Assembly (NCBI GenBank): GCA_030765065.1
Contig: CM060990.1
Coordinates: forward strand, 663,164,618 to 663,228,617
Source of the DNA: Deroplatys truncata
Taxonomy: Eukaryota > Arthropoda > Insecta > Mantodea > Mantidae
Direction of reading: 5' to 3'
Length of the DNA: 64,000 bases
Below, piece by piece: positions 21,519 through 31,808 of this stretch. A program made the position numbers and the translations under genes. How positions within the stretch are numbered: the first letter of the stretch is position 1; every line of letters starts with the position of its first letter. The notes under the pieces were generated by a model. The model made no database searches and was not told the DNA's origin. It worked only from the letters and a program-made list of their open reading frames with translations.

Positions 21519-22072
21519 TGTAAAAAGGTAAAGGTACGTATCACGGAGGGGCAGAGCACCGCACTCAGGCCAGTCGGCCCTTTATGCTTCCAACGAGACC
21601 CCTGGGAGGGAAGGATGACCGGAGAGACCCGAAGGGGACCAGATCCAGATGCCGACGGGCACAAGCATGGACGGGTGTCCCCTAACGTTTCCAGATAGAA
21701 CGCATCCGATGCCGCACGGTCCCTGTCCGCAAGCCACCAACCTCCAGGGTTCTCCGGAGCGGAGCCCCACGCTGAGGAGAGACCTAACTGAGCGGTACCA
21801 CAGCCAGGAAAGAAACCTTTACAAAGCGCAAGCCACCGCTCAGCCGCAACCCGCCGAATACCGTCGCCTGGTCCTACAACCCTGAAACAGATGACAAGGA
21901 AGATGATGGGCACAGCAAATGAGAGGAGGAAGAGTCGTGGTAGATGAACCACCCCAGCATTTGCCTGACGACCCGGGGAAACCACGAAAAATCCAAGGGC
22001 CAGAGTGGGCGGTCGATCCCGCGACGTCCCGAATGTGGGCCACAGATGTAGCCGCCTGAGCCATTCCACTCA
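21519..22072 (-). mobile_element. SINE C (tRNA-derived), long copy
   Basis: Read on the minus strand it starts with a tRNA-like head containing an A box (TGGCTCAGGCGG) and a B-box-like GGGATCGACCGC. A body follows with TTTTTCGTGGTTTCCCCGGG and CAGGCAAATGCTGGGGTGG. An 11-bp target duplication, TCTGGAATGTA, lies at 21508-21518 and 22073-22083. The long open frames here (for example 242 codons on the minus strand) are an effect of high GC, not a gene. The same body core recurs at 26.3 and 46.4 kb. Confidence 0.8.
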
Positions 22073-22509
22073 TCTGGAATGTACTTCCTTGCCTGTGACT
22101 GATCTGTGTGTATGACTTTGGCGCCATTTTTTATTTTGGATATGGATACGTTGGGTTTCGTGAATTATATTATGCCTCCTGGGCATTTTCTAAGTTTTAT
22201 TTAGGTGTTTCGTTTAAGTTTTGCAAACTCTGCTGAATGTTGGCATGTGCATTGTGCCGTGGACGTCATCTTTGTTGAATCATACATTCATCGAAAGTCA
22301 ATGGGTGGTAGTAATAAAAGCGAGCCATGACTTAAAACTCGCAATTTCTGAGCCATGGCTCACTTCCGTATTAATAAAACGCAAACGACTCAACCCGTCC
22401 TCCTAGCGAGTCACGGCTCTAGCCGTGGTATTAATAAAACGGAACTGTGACTTCACTTTAACAACCATGGCTTACGATTTCATAAGCCACCTCAGTAGCT
22501 GTCTCAAAC

Positions 22510-22790
22510 TTGAAGGCGATGGCTCAGTTGCAAGTCAACCTGAGAAAAGAAAAATACTATAAAATGCTCCGGGATTGTGAAGACTACAATTATAAACAAC
22601 TTAATAGGTTTGAGAAAGAAAACGTGAGGTGGCTCGCCCGGCATTTCCTTCCGGAAACTGTGGAGACAAGAGAAAAGGCCCTTATGTACTAGAGATGGAA
22701 AAATGAGAATATTTCTACGCTGCATTGGGGACCCCGGATTCCAGAGGACTTGGGCGTTTCACAAGGTACAGTTTAAATATATTATGAAAA
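22510..22790 (+). pseudogene. PIF/Harbinger (HARBI1-like) transposase N-terminal fragment
   Basis: The first frame gives MLRDCEDYNYKQLNRFEKEN, RWLARHFLPETVETREKAL and a stop at 22692. After a frame change the product resumes with KMRIFLRCIGDPGFQ. This order (R-W-L-x-x-x-F-L, ETR-x-x-AL, then M-x-I-FLR-x-x-GDPGFQ) is the start of a Harbinger nuclease. The catalytic DDE region is absent. Harbinger transposases act with a second, DNA-binding protein encoded by the same element. Confidence 0.75.
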
Positions 22791-22937
22791 GTTTCTCCTA
22801 GCATTAAACAAAAATCGAGAAACTGGATCAAATTTCCAGCAACCACTGCAGCACTACAAGCTGCTAAATTTGAATGGCAGCGTTATTTTACGTTATTGCA
22901 ACCTCTCAAAAACAGCAAAAAGTTTTGTAACCTTGAA

Positions 22938-23147
22938 TTATTTCATAAAACAGAGCTTTACTAGTAGCATCGATAAACTGGAGAATAATCGAAAGTCGTT
23001 CTTACTATTCTTACCTCTTAACGAAACTATAGATTGATTTGATTCCCCTTGAATAAGGTCTAAAAACTTGTTTTCCCAGTTTTTCAGGTCTATGGGCTTG
23101 TTGCCTGTCCGTCGCAGATCAGTCTTCACTTTTAGGCGACTTTTCAT
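22938..23147 (-). pseudogene. possible Harbinger second-gene (Myb/MADF-like) remnant
   Basis: A 69-codon minus-strand frame reads MKSRLKVKTDLRRTGNKPID then LKNWENKFLDLIQ. Its position inside the Harbinger element, opposing the transposase, and its basic helix-rich content fit the accessory DNA-binding protein of these elements. The family match is weak. Confidence 0.35.
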
Positions 23148-23571
23148 ATTTCTTATTTTCTTCGCTGTCTGGTCTAATGTTAGGCGAAGATTCAGATTCT
23201 CTTTTAGTTTTCACTGCACTTTGGGCATAGCAGAAGCCTTTTCCACTTGTCCGCAGACACTGAGATTTACTCATCTCTTTTGGTGGTTAAGTTAACAAAA
23301 GAAGATACAGATGCTTTCTTCAGTCATTTCTGATGGATATACTGCCACACTGAATCGAATGTTTACTGCCGCTCGACAATAATGCATTTGCAATCAAGAA
23401 GAGGAGAAACACGAGTCAGAGACTCGCAATCATAGAGCCAAGGCTCAACACGGAGGGGAAGTTTTTATTAATACCAAATCTGTGACTCCCGACTCGCTGC
23501 TACCGACGAGTCGATTTTGCTACAAGCCATGACTCATTAGTCACGGCTCGCTTTTATTAATACCACCCAAT

Positions 23572-25043
23572 AGGTCATGTCAACATTCAGCAGACCAGTA
23601 TGGTTATCTCCCCTAAAAAGAGAAGCAGCCAAATAATTCAAGCGCAGTGTTCATTTCGCGCGGAAAGCTTTCGCCACACAGGTCACAAGGTCTTCGCTGC
23701 CAATCAATACCACGTGGCCGCTCGTTGCGGCAAGGTCGTAGCGAAAAGGCTAAACTCCCATAAATTAAAACTTTGTTGATTATCTCCTCTTTCTTCCTGT
23801 TCTTATCTATGCTGTGCCTGTACAGCCGGTCAAACTAAAAGTGGCCGTTCTCTTGAGCAGTTAAACTTTTTCAAAAGTTGCTTCGAGTGAGCGCGCGGTT
23901 CACAACCGCCAACTTCTGTGCGCCGTGGCTACCTCTATAATACAAGCCACAATACAGTGACTTGGGCTACCTCCACACCGTGCTTGATGTGGAGCGGTGG
24001 TTAAGCCACTTACACGTAAGCAGCCGAGTTCAGTTCTCCGAAGTAGATTATGTTTAATTTTTTACAACTTGTTTTACTACAATGTAGTTAAATAATTTTG
24101 TTTGTGTTTCTTCACTTTACTTACAAATATAATTACAATAGTGGTGAAATTTGTGATTATAAAATTAAATTCACTGAGTAAGGAACCTCCTCACGACCGA
24201 CAAATTGTCATGTTTGCCAACTACCGGTATGACGGAATATTAAATAAACGCCACGTACATAAAAAATCAAGAGAAGCTGTTATATTTTTACTCGTGTATT
24301 TAAAATGAAAGGTAAAAGGAAGTTGAATTGCTCCACGGAGTTTTGAAGTTGCAACCTCAGAAAGCAGTAAGCTAACTCTGAGCAAAGAGTGCTTCAATAA
24401 GCGTGGCATTGTAATGAGCTTTAGTCATACTCTACTTGAAAACCGTAAATCAATAAAGTGTGTTTTGGTTACATATTCAGTCTTAAAATATTTATCTGTT
24501 TGAAATCTCGTATGTGAATTATTTTCTCTGAAGGCTTTTGTGATTATAGCTGTTCCCCATTATAACTACTACAAGAACATGTGAACGAAGCCTGGCTATC
24601 CCGAGCGCTCACGGAAGTACCCGATTTGAACTCCGCCTCTCAGATGCCGACCGGTTTTAAATTGACTGAGTGTACATGTAAACTTTGGTTTCTATCCAAC
24701 AAAGAAGCTGCTCGAGATTTTTGGAGATAACGTTAAGCAAAGGAAGTAGTCAGAAAGTGTAAACAATGTTTAGAAGTAGATATGAAGAGTAAAGTTTAGG
24801 AAGTAAGTAATGTGGAGTCTGTCAGAAACATACTTCTTGTGCAGTTAATTTGAGACGCATTTCTTGTAAAGACTTTAATTTTTACCCTCAAAATAGCCAA
24901 CAATTGGAAGAATATGCGATATACAGGGGCAAATCAGGATTGCGCAGAAAGCTAAACAGAAGACCACTAGAAACTAAACCTAATAAAGGGTTACCGTTAT
25001 CTGTTTATTAGCATCTTCCTTAGTACCTGCCAAACCTTTTTTC
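23572..25043. other. no gene seen
   Basis: Unique-looking sequence. Short frames at 24102-24308 and 24221-24409 have no recognisable motif. A stretch near 23985-24045 looks faintly tRNA-like but lacks a proper B box. Confidence 0.4.
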
Positions 25044-25055
25044 TCAAAGTAATGC

Positions 25056-25340
25056 GTCGTCCTCCGTGGACTAGTGGTACCGTGCTAACCTCTAGTTCCT
25101 AAGGTCGCCGGTTCAAACCCGGCGGAGGGCGATGGATTTTTTCGGGCGTAAAAATCCTTAGCATGGCTTCCTTCGGAAAGGAAGTAAAGCCGGTGGTCCC
25201 ATGTCGTATATTTACGGCATGTAAAAGAACCTCAAGCCTGATAAAGAGGTCTCTGAGCAAAATTATCGGTCTTTCACGCCCAATATAGAATGGGACGCTA
25301 AGGACCATAGTTATAGAGCGTCCATAAATAAAACTCAATT
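25056..25340 (+). mobile_element. SINE B (tRNA-derived), reference copy
   Basis: Complete 285-bp copy. The head has an A box (GTGGACTAGTGG) and B box (GGTTCAAACCC), and the body has GGAGGGCGATGGATTTTTTC and CGGCATGTAAAAGAACC. The end is AATAAAACTCAATT. A 12-bp target duplication, TCAAAGTAATGC, lies at 25044-25055 and 25341-25352. Two other copies are at 4.6 and 18.5 kb. Confidence 0.95.
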
Positions 25341-25352
25341 TCAAAGTAATGC

Positions 25353-26250
25353 CTGTAACAGTTGTGAGTTTTTCTTTTGTTAATGTCTTAAAATTGTAGA
25401 AATAAATACTTCAGGTATGTGCAGCAAAGATTGAAGCCTTGCACAAAAATATTTTTATACCAATATAAACAATAATTAACAACAGTAAGTGACCTTTGAC
25501 TGTCACCTCTAGGGTTTCCTCGTTTTTAAACATCCAATATGGTAGCCCTACCTAAACAAATCACTGCTAGGGCTTCATCTTAAAAAAATGTCCTGAGCTA
25601 AAAGTTGAAAATGAAGCAGTAATATCATCGTAATTCAGTTATTTAATGAATTGTAAAGTTCAATTATTCTTCATACGCAGTGTTTCACTAATATGATTTA
25701 TTCATTTTTTCAAGAGATGCACTTTAGCTTAGCTAGAATGAGATACCGTTATAGTTGACAAAAACAACGATGTGAAGTTATTGTTATTCTGGTTGCCATG
25801 TTGGGTGGATTCACTAAATATTGCGTTTTTCTGTGCCTGTGGGACGGTCGTGATATGCAACACCATAATGTGTTTAAAAGATTGGCACAAAAGAAACGGA
25901 ATTCACTATAGAACATTCGATTGTAAAACGTGCAGCAATAATTATCGCCATCCGTTATGCTTCTTTCTCGTTTGCATACTTAACTTGTCTGGGATATGAG
26001 TTGCGTTTTCATGTATCTGTAACGATGCCCGTAAATTCTGTAGTGTTGAATGAGTGCACTAATTTCACACGGTACTGTATCTCTGTAACTGTTAAAGCTA
26101 GATCGACGCAGTAAGTGCGATAGATAGGTGATATCTCAAAATTTTCTTTTGTGCCTTGCAAGTGCTCGACGTGTCAACCTTGGGTCACATGGTGCTTGAG
26201 GTTATATTCCATTGCTATCACGATTTTGTCGCTTTATCTTGAATAATACC
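25353..26250. other. no gene seen
   Basis: AT-rich. A 75-codon frame at 25772-25999 with several Cys residues (FFCACGTVV, CKTCSNNYRHPLC) has no family I can name. Confidence 0.35.
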
Positions 26251-26253
26251 ACG

Positions 26254-26640
26254 AGCGCCGACCGCCCACTTTGACCCAAGGGTTTTTCGTGGTTTCTCCG
26301 GGGTCTGCAGGCGAATGCCGGGGTGCATTCTTCTCTACTACGATTTCCTTTTCTAATTTCTCTTTTATTCCGTTTCCTTCTCGAACTTTCAGTGTGCTTT
26401 AGGTTTCGTGGCGTATGGCGGTGTCGGACAGATGCCGTGGATGCATGCTCAATGGAAACAGTATTCCCCGTGGACACCAGAGGACCGCTTGATTAGAGGG
26501 TCGTTCAGCTCCCTCTCTCGGCGGCTCCAGCAGTGGAACGGGTCTGCGAGCTTGGAAGTGTTACCGACTCCGCTCGTTTCTGTGGCCTGTCTACCTACGA
26601 CCTGTAGCTTCCTGTGACTTCTTCACCTCATCCCTTCCTC
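26254..26640 (+). mobile_element. SINE C, head-truncated copy
   Basis: Starts at CGCCGACCGCCCAC, just inside the B-box end of the SINE C at 21.5-22.1 kb, and shares TTTTTCGTGGTTTCTCCGGG and CAGGCGAATGCCGGGGTG. The A box is absent. I could not find a target duplication. Confidence 0.55.
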
Positions 26641-26829
26641 CTGAGGGTGGGCGATAGATCTGTGTAGGTCGCAGCGCGCGAGGTGTCCCCTTCTGTTGAA
26701 CCACCTAGACTATGAGTGCTGATAGTTTTCCGGTAATTTAATTGTGTTTAGCGGATGCCTGTTGTCATTATTTCGGGGCCTTCGAAATTAAGACTGTATA
26801 CTAGACATAGAAAAATATACGTTTCATTT

Positions 26830-27075
26830 GTGATATAATCAAAATTCTTAGAACTGTTTTTGAGAAAATAATGATAAAGTATCCGTGTGAGATTTCTTGT
26901 AACATGCTTAAAGAGCGCATAACTGCAGTTTGAAATTAGGTATGTATACGACGCGGGAGCACGAACGAATTTTTAAACATATTTCTCGATTCAGGACATC
27001 TCAAAATGTTTATTTCCGGTGAACTCTGTATGAATATTTGGATGCAGTGCAAAACTAAGCCTACTGTTGATAGAT
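26830..27075 (+). repeat. R1 repeat fragment
   Basis: Landmarks TTTTTGAGAAAATAATG, AATTAGGTATGTATACGAC, ATCTCAAAATGTTTATTTCC and GATGCAGTGCAAAACT follow R1 order. Confidence 0.5.
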
Positions 27076-27334
27076 AAAGCAAAAATACACGTCAGATAAA
27101 GAGATTTTCATTTGAAATGCGGTTTCATCTGCAAAAGCCTTGATGAAGGCAACAAAAAATGGAAACATGGAAATATAGGCATGAAAAAATTAAGTTATCT
27201 GACGTTCCCGTTGGTCTCTTATTAAAGAGGTTTTATCTATGTCCTTTGTATTCCAACGTACAGATGGCGATTGGGTCGCCCTCTGGGCACCTTTTCTATT
27301 CATGGTTACCAGCCTTAGAGTTTCCAAGGGTACT

Positions 27335-27737
27335 GTTCATGCCTACACACCTCAAACTACGCCTATATCAGGCGATTATCCCGCCCCTGATTCTGTATGA
27401 CTGTGAGGTCTGGGAATCGGCGGCAGCGACCACCATCCGCAGGCTGCAGGCCGTTCAGAACTGGGCGTTTCGGATGATCTATGATACCGGGCGTAGATTC
27501 TCGTCACATATCCTACACACCCACTCCGGTCTCCCATATATCGTGGACGTGGTGCGGGAGAGAACCCGTACCATGTACATGAAACTTACTTACCATACCA
27601 ACCAGCTGGTGCACTCCCTGGGTCGCTTAGACCACAAGGCACAAAGACGACGAAAGAGCTACCGGTTACAAAGGACGCTTTGGGCCCCCGGGGTTAAAGG
27701 CTACTTCTCCTACCCATCACAAGCTCCCCCAAGCTAA
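27335..27737 (+). pseudogene. LINE ORF2 C-terminus
   Basis: The frame reads MPTHLKLRLYQAIIPPLILY, then CEVWESAAATTIRRLQAVQN, then SGLPYIVDVVRERTRTMYMK and a stop. This is the region downstream of the reverse transcriptase catalytic core in jockey-clade LINEs and matches the same residues in the 29.1-30.2 kb frame of the other copy. The reverse transcriptase and endonuclease are missing through 5' truncation, the normal fate of LINE insertions. The open frame upstream of 27335 is unrelated to the LINE. Confidence 0.85.
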
Positions 27738-27790
27738 GCAGTATCGGGCTTGGTCACTAGCTGGATGTGTGACCGTCTAGTGGTGACCCG
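27728..27790 (+). other. 5S-rRNA-like segment 1, plus LINE copy
   Basis: AAGCTAAGCAGTATCGGGCT then GGATGTGTGACCG resemble the internal half of eukaryotic 5S rRNA, which has AAGTTAAGCAG, a CGGGC-GGT core and GGATGGGTGACCG. It begins at the ORF2 stop region. It is a fragment, not a 5S gene: the 5' strand of helix I is not recognisable. Confidence 0.6.
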
Positions 27791-27890
27791 CCCTCCTGCT
27801 ACCTTGGATATTCCTTAAGCCCTAACCCAAATTCCATCCTGCTTCGCTGCCATGCCGGCCTGTTTAACTTGACGACCACGCAAGCGGCCG

Positions 27891-27960
27891 CCAAACTTAA
27901 GCAGCATTGGGCTTGGTCATCACCTAGACGCATGACCGCCCATTGGCTTCGCCGATACCC
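27891..27960 (+). other. 5S-rRNA-like segment 2, plus LINE copy
   Basis: CAAACTTAAGCAGCATTGGG then CTTGGTCAT and GCATGACCGCCC repeat the 5S-like pattern about 163 bp after segment 1. The corresponding pair in the minus-strand LINE copy is spaced about 155 bp. Confidence 0.6.
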
Positions 27961-28099
27961 TGCCAATGCCAGTGCAGAAAGCTAAACTCTGCCCATTGGC
28001 AACAAACATAAAAGCTTGCGTAAATCCTTATTTACCTACTGTATCGCACAGGTAAAACCGCATTTGCGACTAGGTAAACCTGCCAGAATGTACTGTTCC

Positions 28100-28690
28100 C
28101 TTGTTTTTATTGCCCTTTTTACTGCCCATCGGGGTGATGGAAATTATTTACTAATCTGACTTGCACCCCCCCCCCCAAAAAAAACCCTGACAGTATGATC
28201 GGAATAAGGATTTTAACCTTAATTCCGCTCAGTTGTAACTCACTAGCCTTAGCGTTACACCTGACCTATATCGTTGGTGTTTATTTCAGACGCGTTTTTC
28301 TTTGCTTTCAGATTTATACAGCACTACCTTCATAGGACTAAAGCACAGTGGGACTCCTTTCGGGAACAATTAGGACGGTTTAACCCAACCCATAGAAGGC
28401 ACCCCGTTGTTTGCTTTGTATTCATTTCATTTGGGAGGCTTTGTGGTCGGTCACAAAGCAGTTTATTAACTTGAAAAGCAAAAGTGACACTTTTATGATA
28501 GTCTACTTTTGGTAACTTCTTAGAGTCGCACTCTGTCGCCGAGGATGGCGCAAGGATATACTTTTTTGCTCTAAATGGCTTCTGGGGCAGTGCCGCTGTG
28601 CTGTGGCACCAACTAGTGTCAAAAGCAAAGAAAAAGTGTATAGGATTTTTGCATAAAACGTTGTTTCCAGGAGCCAGGAGCAAGAACAGG
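28100..28690. other. no gene seen
   Basis: Contains C-rich and A-rich runs near 28168-28185 and a small GCCCGAGTTTACTCGGGC hairpin at 28693 just beyond. The 117-codon minus-strand frame at 28330-28683 has no recognisable domain. Confidence 0.4.
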
Positions 28691-28855
28691 TCGCCCGAGT
28701 TTACTCGGGCGGAAGGTTAATCGCCACGGTACCTATCCGTTTAGTTACGGATTTACCCGTGCGGTGATATAGATTGGTCTAACAGCAAGCGTTTTGTCTA
28801 TGTCTACATGATGATGGCGGTTGCTGGCCCCTTGTGTTGCTATTGGCTCGGATCG

Positions 28856-28919
28856 GTGATACCGCCTGGGCGGACAAGCGACCAGACGGTGACCGAGCTC
28901 GATGCTGCTTAACTTGGCG
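28856..28919 (-). other. 5S-rRNA-like segment 2, minus LINE copy
   Basis: On the minus strand CCAAGTTAAGCAGCATCGAG then CTCGGTCA and CCGCCCAGGCGGTATC match the 5S rRNA internal region. It is the best of the four 5S-like segments at its start. Confidence 0.65.
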
Positions 28920-29004
28920 GCCGCTTACTGGACCGTCAGTTAAGCAGTGCCTTCTAGCGGGGGCCGATGGGAATGGGTATTTTGGTGTGAGGGTACCAAG
29001 GAAA

Positions 29005-29073
29005 GCAGTTGAGTGGTGCGGCTGAGCGGTCACCCAACCAGCCGTGGCCCGTCTCAATGCTGCTTAACTTGGG
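29005..29073 (-). other. 5S-rRNA-like segment 1, minus LINE copy
   Basis: On the minus strand CCAAGTTAAGCAGCATTGAG is followed by GGTTGGGTGACCGCTCAG, like the 5S box A region and the GGATGGGTGACCGC segment. A run of Gs on the plus strand lies immediately beside it. Confidence 0.65.
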
Positions 29074-29107
29074 GGGGGGGCGTATGGTAGATAGGATGAA
29101 GTGGCAG

Positions 29108-31808
29108 TTATGGACCAAGGGCATCCTTGGGGAGGCGGTAGCTTCTACGTCGCCTCGGTTGGCGTTGGTCGTATTGGCCAAGCACATTAACCAGTCGGTT
29201 GGGATGAGGTGCAAGCTTTATGTAAATTGTACGAGCTCTTTCTCGTACAACATCCACAATGTAAGGGAGTCCTGATTGGGAGTGAAGGATGTGTGACGGG
29301 AATCTGCGATCTGTGCCGTAGATCATCCTTAGTGGCCTGTTCTGCACGGTCTGGAGTCTGCGCATAGTGGACGGAGCCACCGAGCCCCAGACCTCGCAGC
29401 CGTACAGAATTAGTGGCGGGATGATCGCCCGATACAGGCGCAGTTTAAGGTGGGTAGGCATTGTAGAGTGGAAGATTGGGTACAACTGCCGAAGGGCGGC
29501 GTGACCTAGGCTGGCCTTAGCCTTGACATGAGGAGTGAATGTGAGGCCGCGATCGAGCAGAACCCCTAGGTATTTGGCGGATCGGACCCAAGGGATCCTT
29601 CTCCGCCTCAACCGCAGGGATCTCTCTGGCCGCCAGCCATGAACCTTAGCGAGCAGAAGGGCTGAGCTCTTCTGCGGGCTAATGGCCATTCTCCACTTTT
29701 CACTCCATCTGCCGATGGCCTGGAGCTGTCTCTGTAGTGGAGGGAAGCAGTAACGGACATTCTTGTTCTGTGCCAATATGAGGACGTCGTCGGCATATTG
29801 GCACGTAACAGTGCTGGGTTCCATGGGGAAGTCAGACATGTAGGCAGCGAAGAGTAACGGCGACAGTACACTGCCTTCCGGTACCCCGGCCGCTATGGGT
29901 CTGACTGAGGATAGCCGCCCCTCCACCCGCACCCTGAAAGTGCGATCCCGTAGGAAGCTGCCAATCAGGGTGAGGTAGGGGGGAGGGAGGTTTGCTTCCT
30001 TGAGCTTGCACAATAGCCCCTGGTGCCACGTTGTGGAGAAGGCCTTTTCCACGTCTAACAGCACTGCCATGGTTTTGAAGTTTTCCTGGAAGCCCAGGGC
30101 AGCCTTCTCGGCCAATCGCAGTAGCTGCAGGGTCGTGGAATGTCCCCGACGAAAACCGAAGATCCGGGAGGAGATACCTATCCTCGAAAAGAGGTGTAAG
30201 GCGGGGGAGGAGCAATCGCTCAAAAACTTTTGAGACGATCGGGAGCAAGCTGATGGAGCGGTAGTTGGAAGGGAATACCGGATCCTTGCCGGGCTTCAAA
30301 ATGCAGACCACCCTCGCCTCCTTCCAACTAGTTGGAAAGTGACGGAGGTGTAGGCATGCATTATAAATCCGCGTCAAATGGATGACGGCCTTCTTGGGAA
30401 GGTGCTGTAGCATGGACGCCGTGACGCCGTCATGCCCAGGGGATTTGTTAGGGTTTAGGTTTTGGATTTGGGAGGCCACCTCTCGTGGGGTGACTATTGG
30501 GATGTGGATCTGCTCGTGGGGGGAAGGTGGATCCTCATAGAGGTAGTCCACCGTCGCCTCCACGAGTTCAGTGAAGTCCTCGTCTTGGGGGTCTTCCCTA
30601 GGCTCGAATTGAGACTCTAGATGGTCTGCGAGATCCGTGGCCTTCTCTTGGGGCTCGAAAGCGAGTCTCCCTCGAGTGCCGTGCAGTGGATGCTGATACT
30701 GCGTTTTGTCTCTTCTCAGGGACCTAATTATCCGCCAGGGTTGTTTCTCTTCCAGGTTAACGTTTCTCAATGTATTTTCCCAGGCCGCAGAGCGGTGCGC
30801 GCGAAGCAGTCGCCTAGCCAGGGTTTTGAACCGCTGGTAAACTGCTTGGATCCTGGGATGGCGGAAGCGCTGCCATAGCTTCCGAACAGTGACCTTGGCT
30901 TTTAGCAACTGCCGGAGTTCATTTGGTATGGTCCTCGGGTTGGGGTTGTCGGACGGGATGCGGTATGTGTGCGCGCGTACCACAGTCAGGATGTGTTGGG
31001 AGAAAGCCGCGGCTGCCGCCTCCAGCGCATCGATAGAATCGATGCGAGGACGCGGGTCCACGGTTTGGTTTAAGTCAAGGACTGCTGCATGCCAGTCGAC
31101 CTCGTTAGTCCAGTCTGGTGTGACCAGAGCTGGTATGTCAACGTTGGAGTCCACCAAGACAGGGTCGTGGTCGGAGTCCAGCTCGTTGACAGCCGAGAGG
31201 TCTAGATGAAATGGAATGTTCTTGGTGATCATGATGTCGAGTACATCCGGCCTGCCGCGGGCCGGGTGGAACGTAGGCCCTCTCGGGCCGTGCGCGATAA
31301 GGCTCGGGTTGCCGCTGATGAGGCGGTAGAGCCCGCGGCCTTTTGCGTTTGTAGTGCGGCTATGCCAAAGGGCATGCTTCGCGTTAAGGTCTCCTGCGAT
31401 GCATACAACTGGGTGTAGGTTCAGCAAGGTTGTGTAGTCTGCTTCGTAGAAGCGATGGTCGGGAGGGTCGTATGCCGCTATCAGCAGCGTGTCGAGCCCG
31501 CCAATGGCAAGCCGAATGGCGCAGGCCTCCACGTGCTGCAGTGGCGGGAGGGGGAAAGGTGTATGTGTGATGTGAGTTTTGATGAAGATAGCCGTACCAC
31601 CCCCCTGTCGGTCGATCCGATCTGACCGATGGGTGGCGTAACTAGGCAGCGAAAAGTTAGTAACAGCATTCAGGTGGGTTTCAGAGACCATCAGAATGTC
31701 AATTCCAAAGGATTGCACAAGCTCAAGAACGCTGGGGTAGTGGCCCCGGATGCCATTTGCGTTCCAAAACGCAGCACGTAATGGTCTCCGGACAAGTCTG
31801 GAAGCCAT
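29108..31808 (-). pseudogene. LINE ORF2: endonuclease and reverse transcriptase, one frameshift
   Basis: The start ATG at 31808 overlaps the ORF1 stop. The N-terminal apurinic-type endonuclease shows AAFWNANGIRG, MVSETHL, GGGTAIFIK, AGDLNAKHALWHS and SDHDPV. The reverse transcriptase follows with NKSPGHDGV, PSNYRSISLLP and, after a frame change between about 30150 and 30225, GFRRGHSTT, LLDVEKAFSTTWHQGL, GVPEGSVLSPLLF and the catalytic CQYADDVLIL. The first catalytic-motif region reads EKAFS where a second Asp-like residue is often seen. The C-terminus ends in SYRLPKDALGP. Such proteins nick the target and prime reverse transcription there. The frameshift makes this copy inactive. Confidence 0.9.

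Larger units (their letters stand above)
22303..23568 (+). mobile_element. PIF/Harbinger DNA transposon, decayed
   Basis: The ends are inverted repeats starting GGGTGGTA then TAATAAAAGCGAGCC. A 3-bp duplication AAT lies at 22300-22302 and 23569-23571, as expected for PIF/Harbinger. Length 1,266 bp. Subterminal GAGCCATGGCTC/GAGTCACGGCTC blocks and TATTAATAAAA repeat inside both ends. It holds a HARBI1-like transposase fragment on the plus strand and a possible second-gene fragment on the minus strand. Confidence 0.85.
27330..28090 (+). mobile_element. jockey-clade LINE, 5'-truncated plus-strand copy
   Basis: The last ~135 codons of ORF2 and the following non-coding region match the larger minus-strand copy at 28.7-33.1 kb. 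After the stop both copies have two 5S-rRNA-like segments in tandem and then a tail with AAACATAAAAGCTTGC and CGCACAGGTAAAACCGC-type blocks. The two copies lie tail to tail around a ~600-bp stretch. Confidence 0.8.

Noticed and set aside
21341..22069. 242-codon minus-strand open frame
   Set aside because: It lies wholly within the GC-rich SINE C; its other frames are also long and open, and it has no domain-like motif.
23985..24045. Possible tRNA-derived SINE head
   Set aside because: Only a weak resemblance; no clear B box, body or target duplication.
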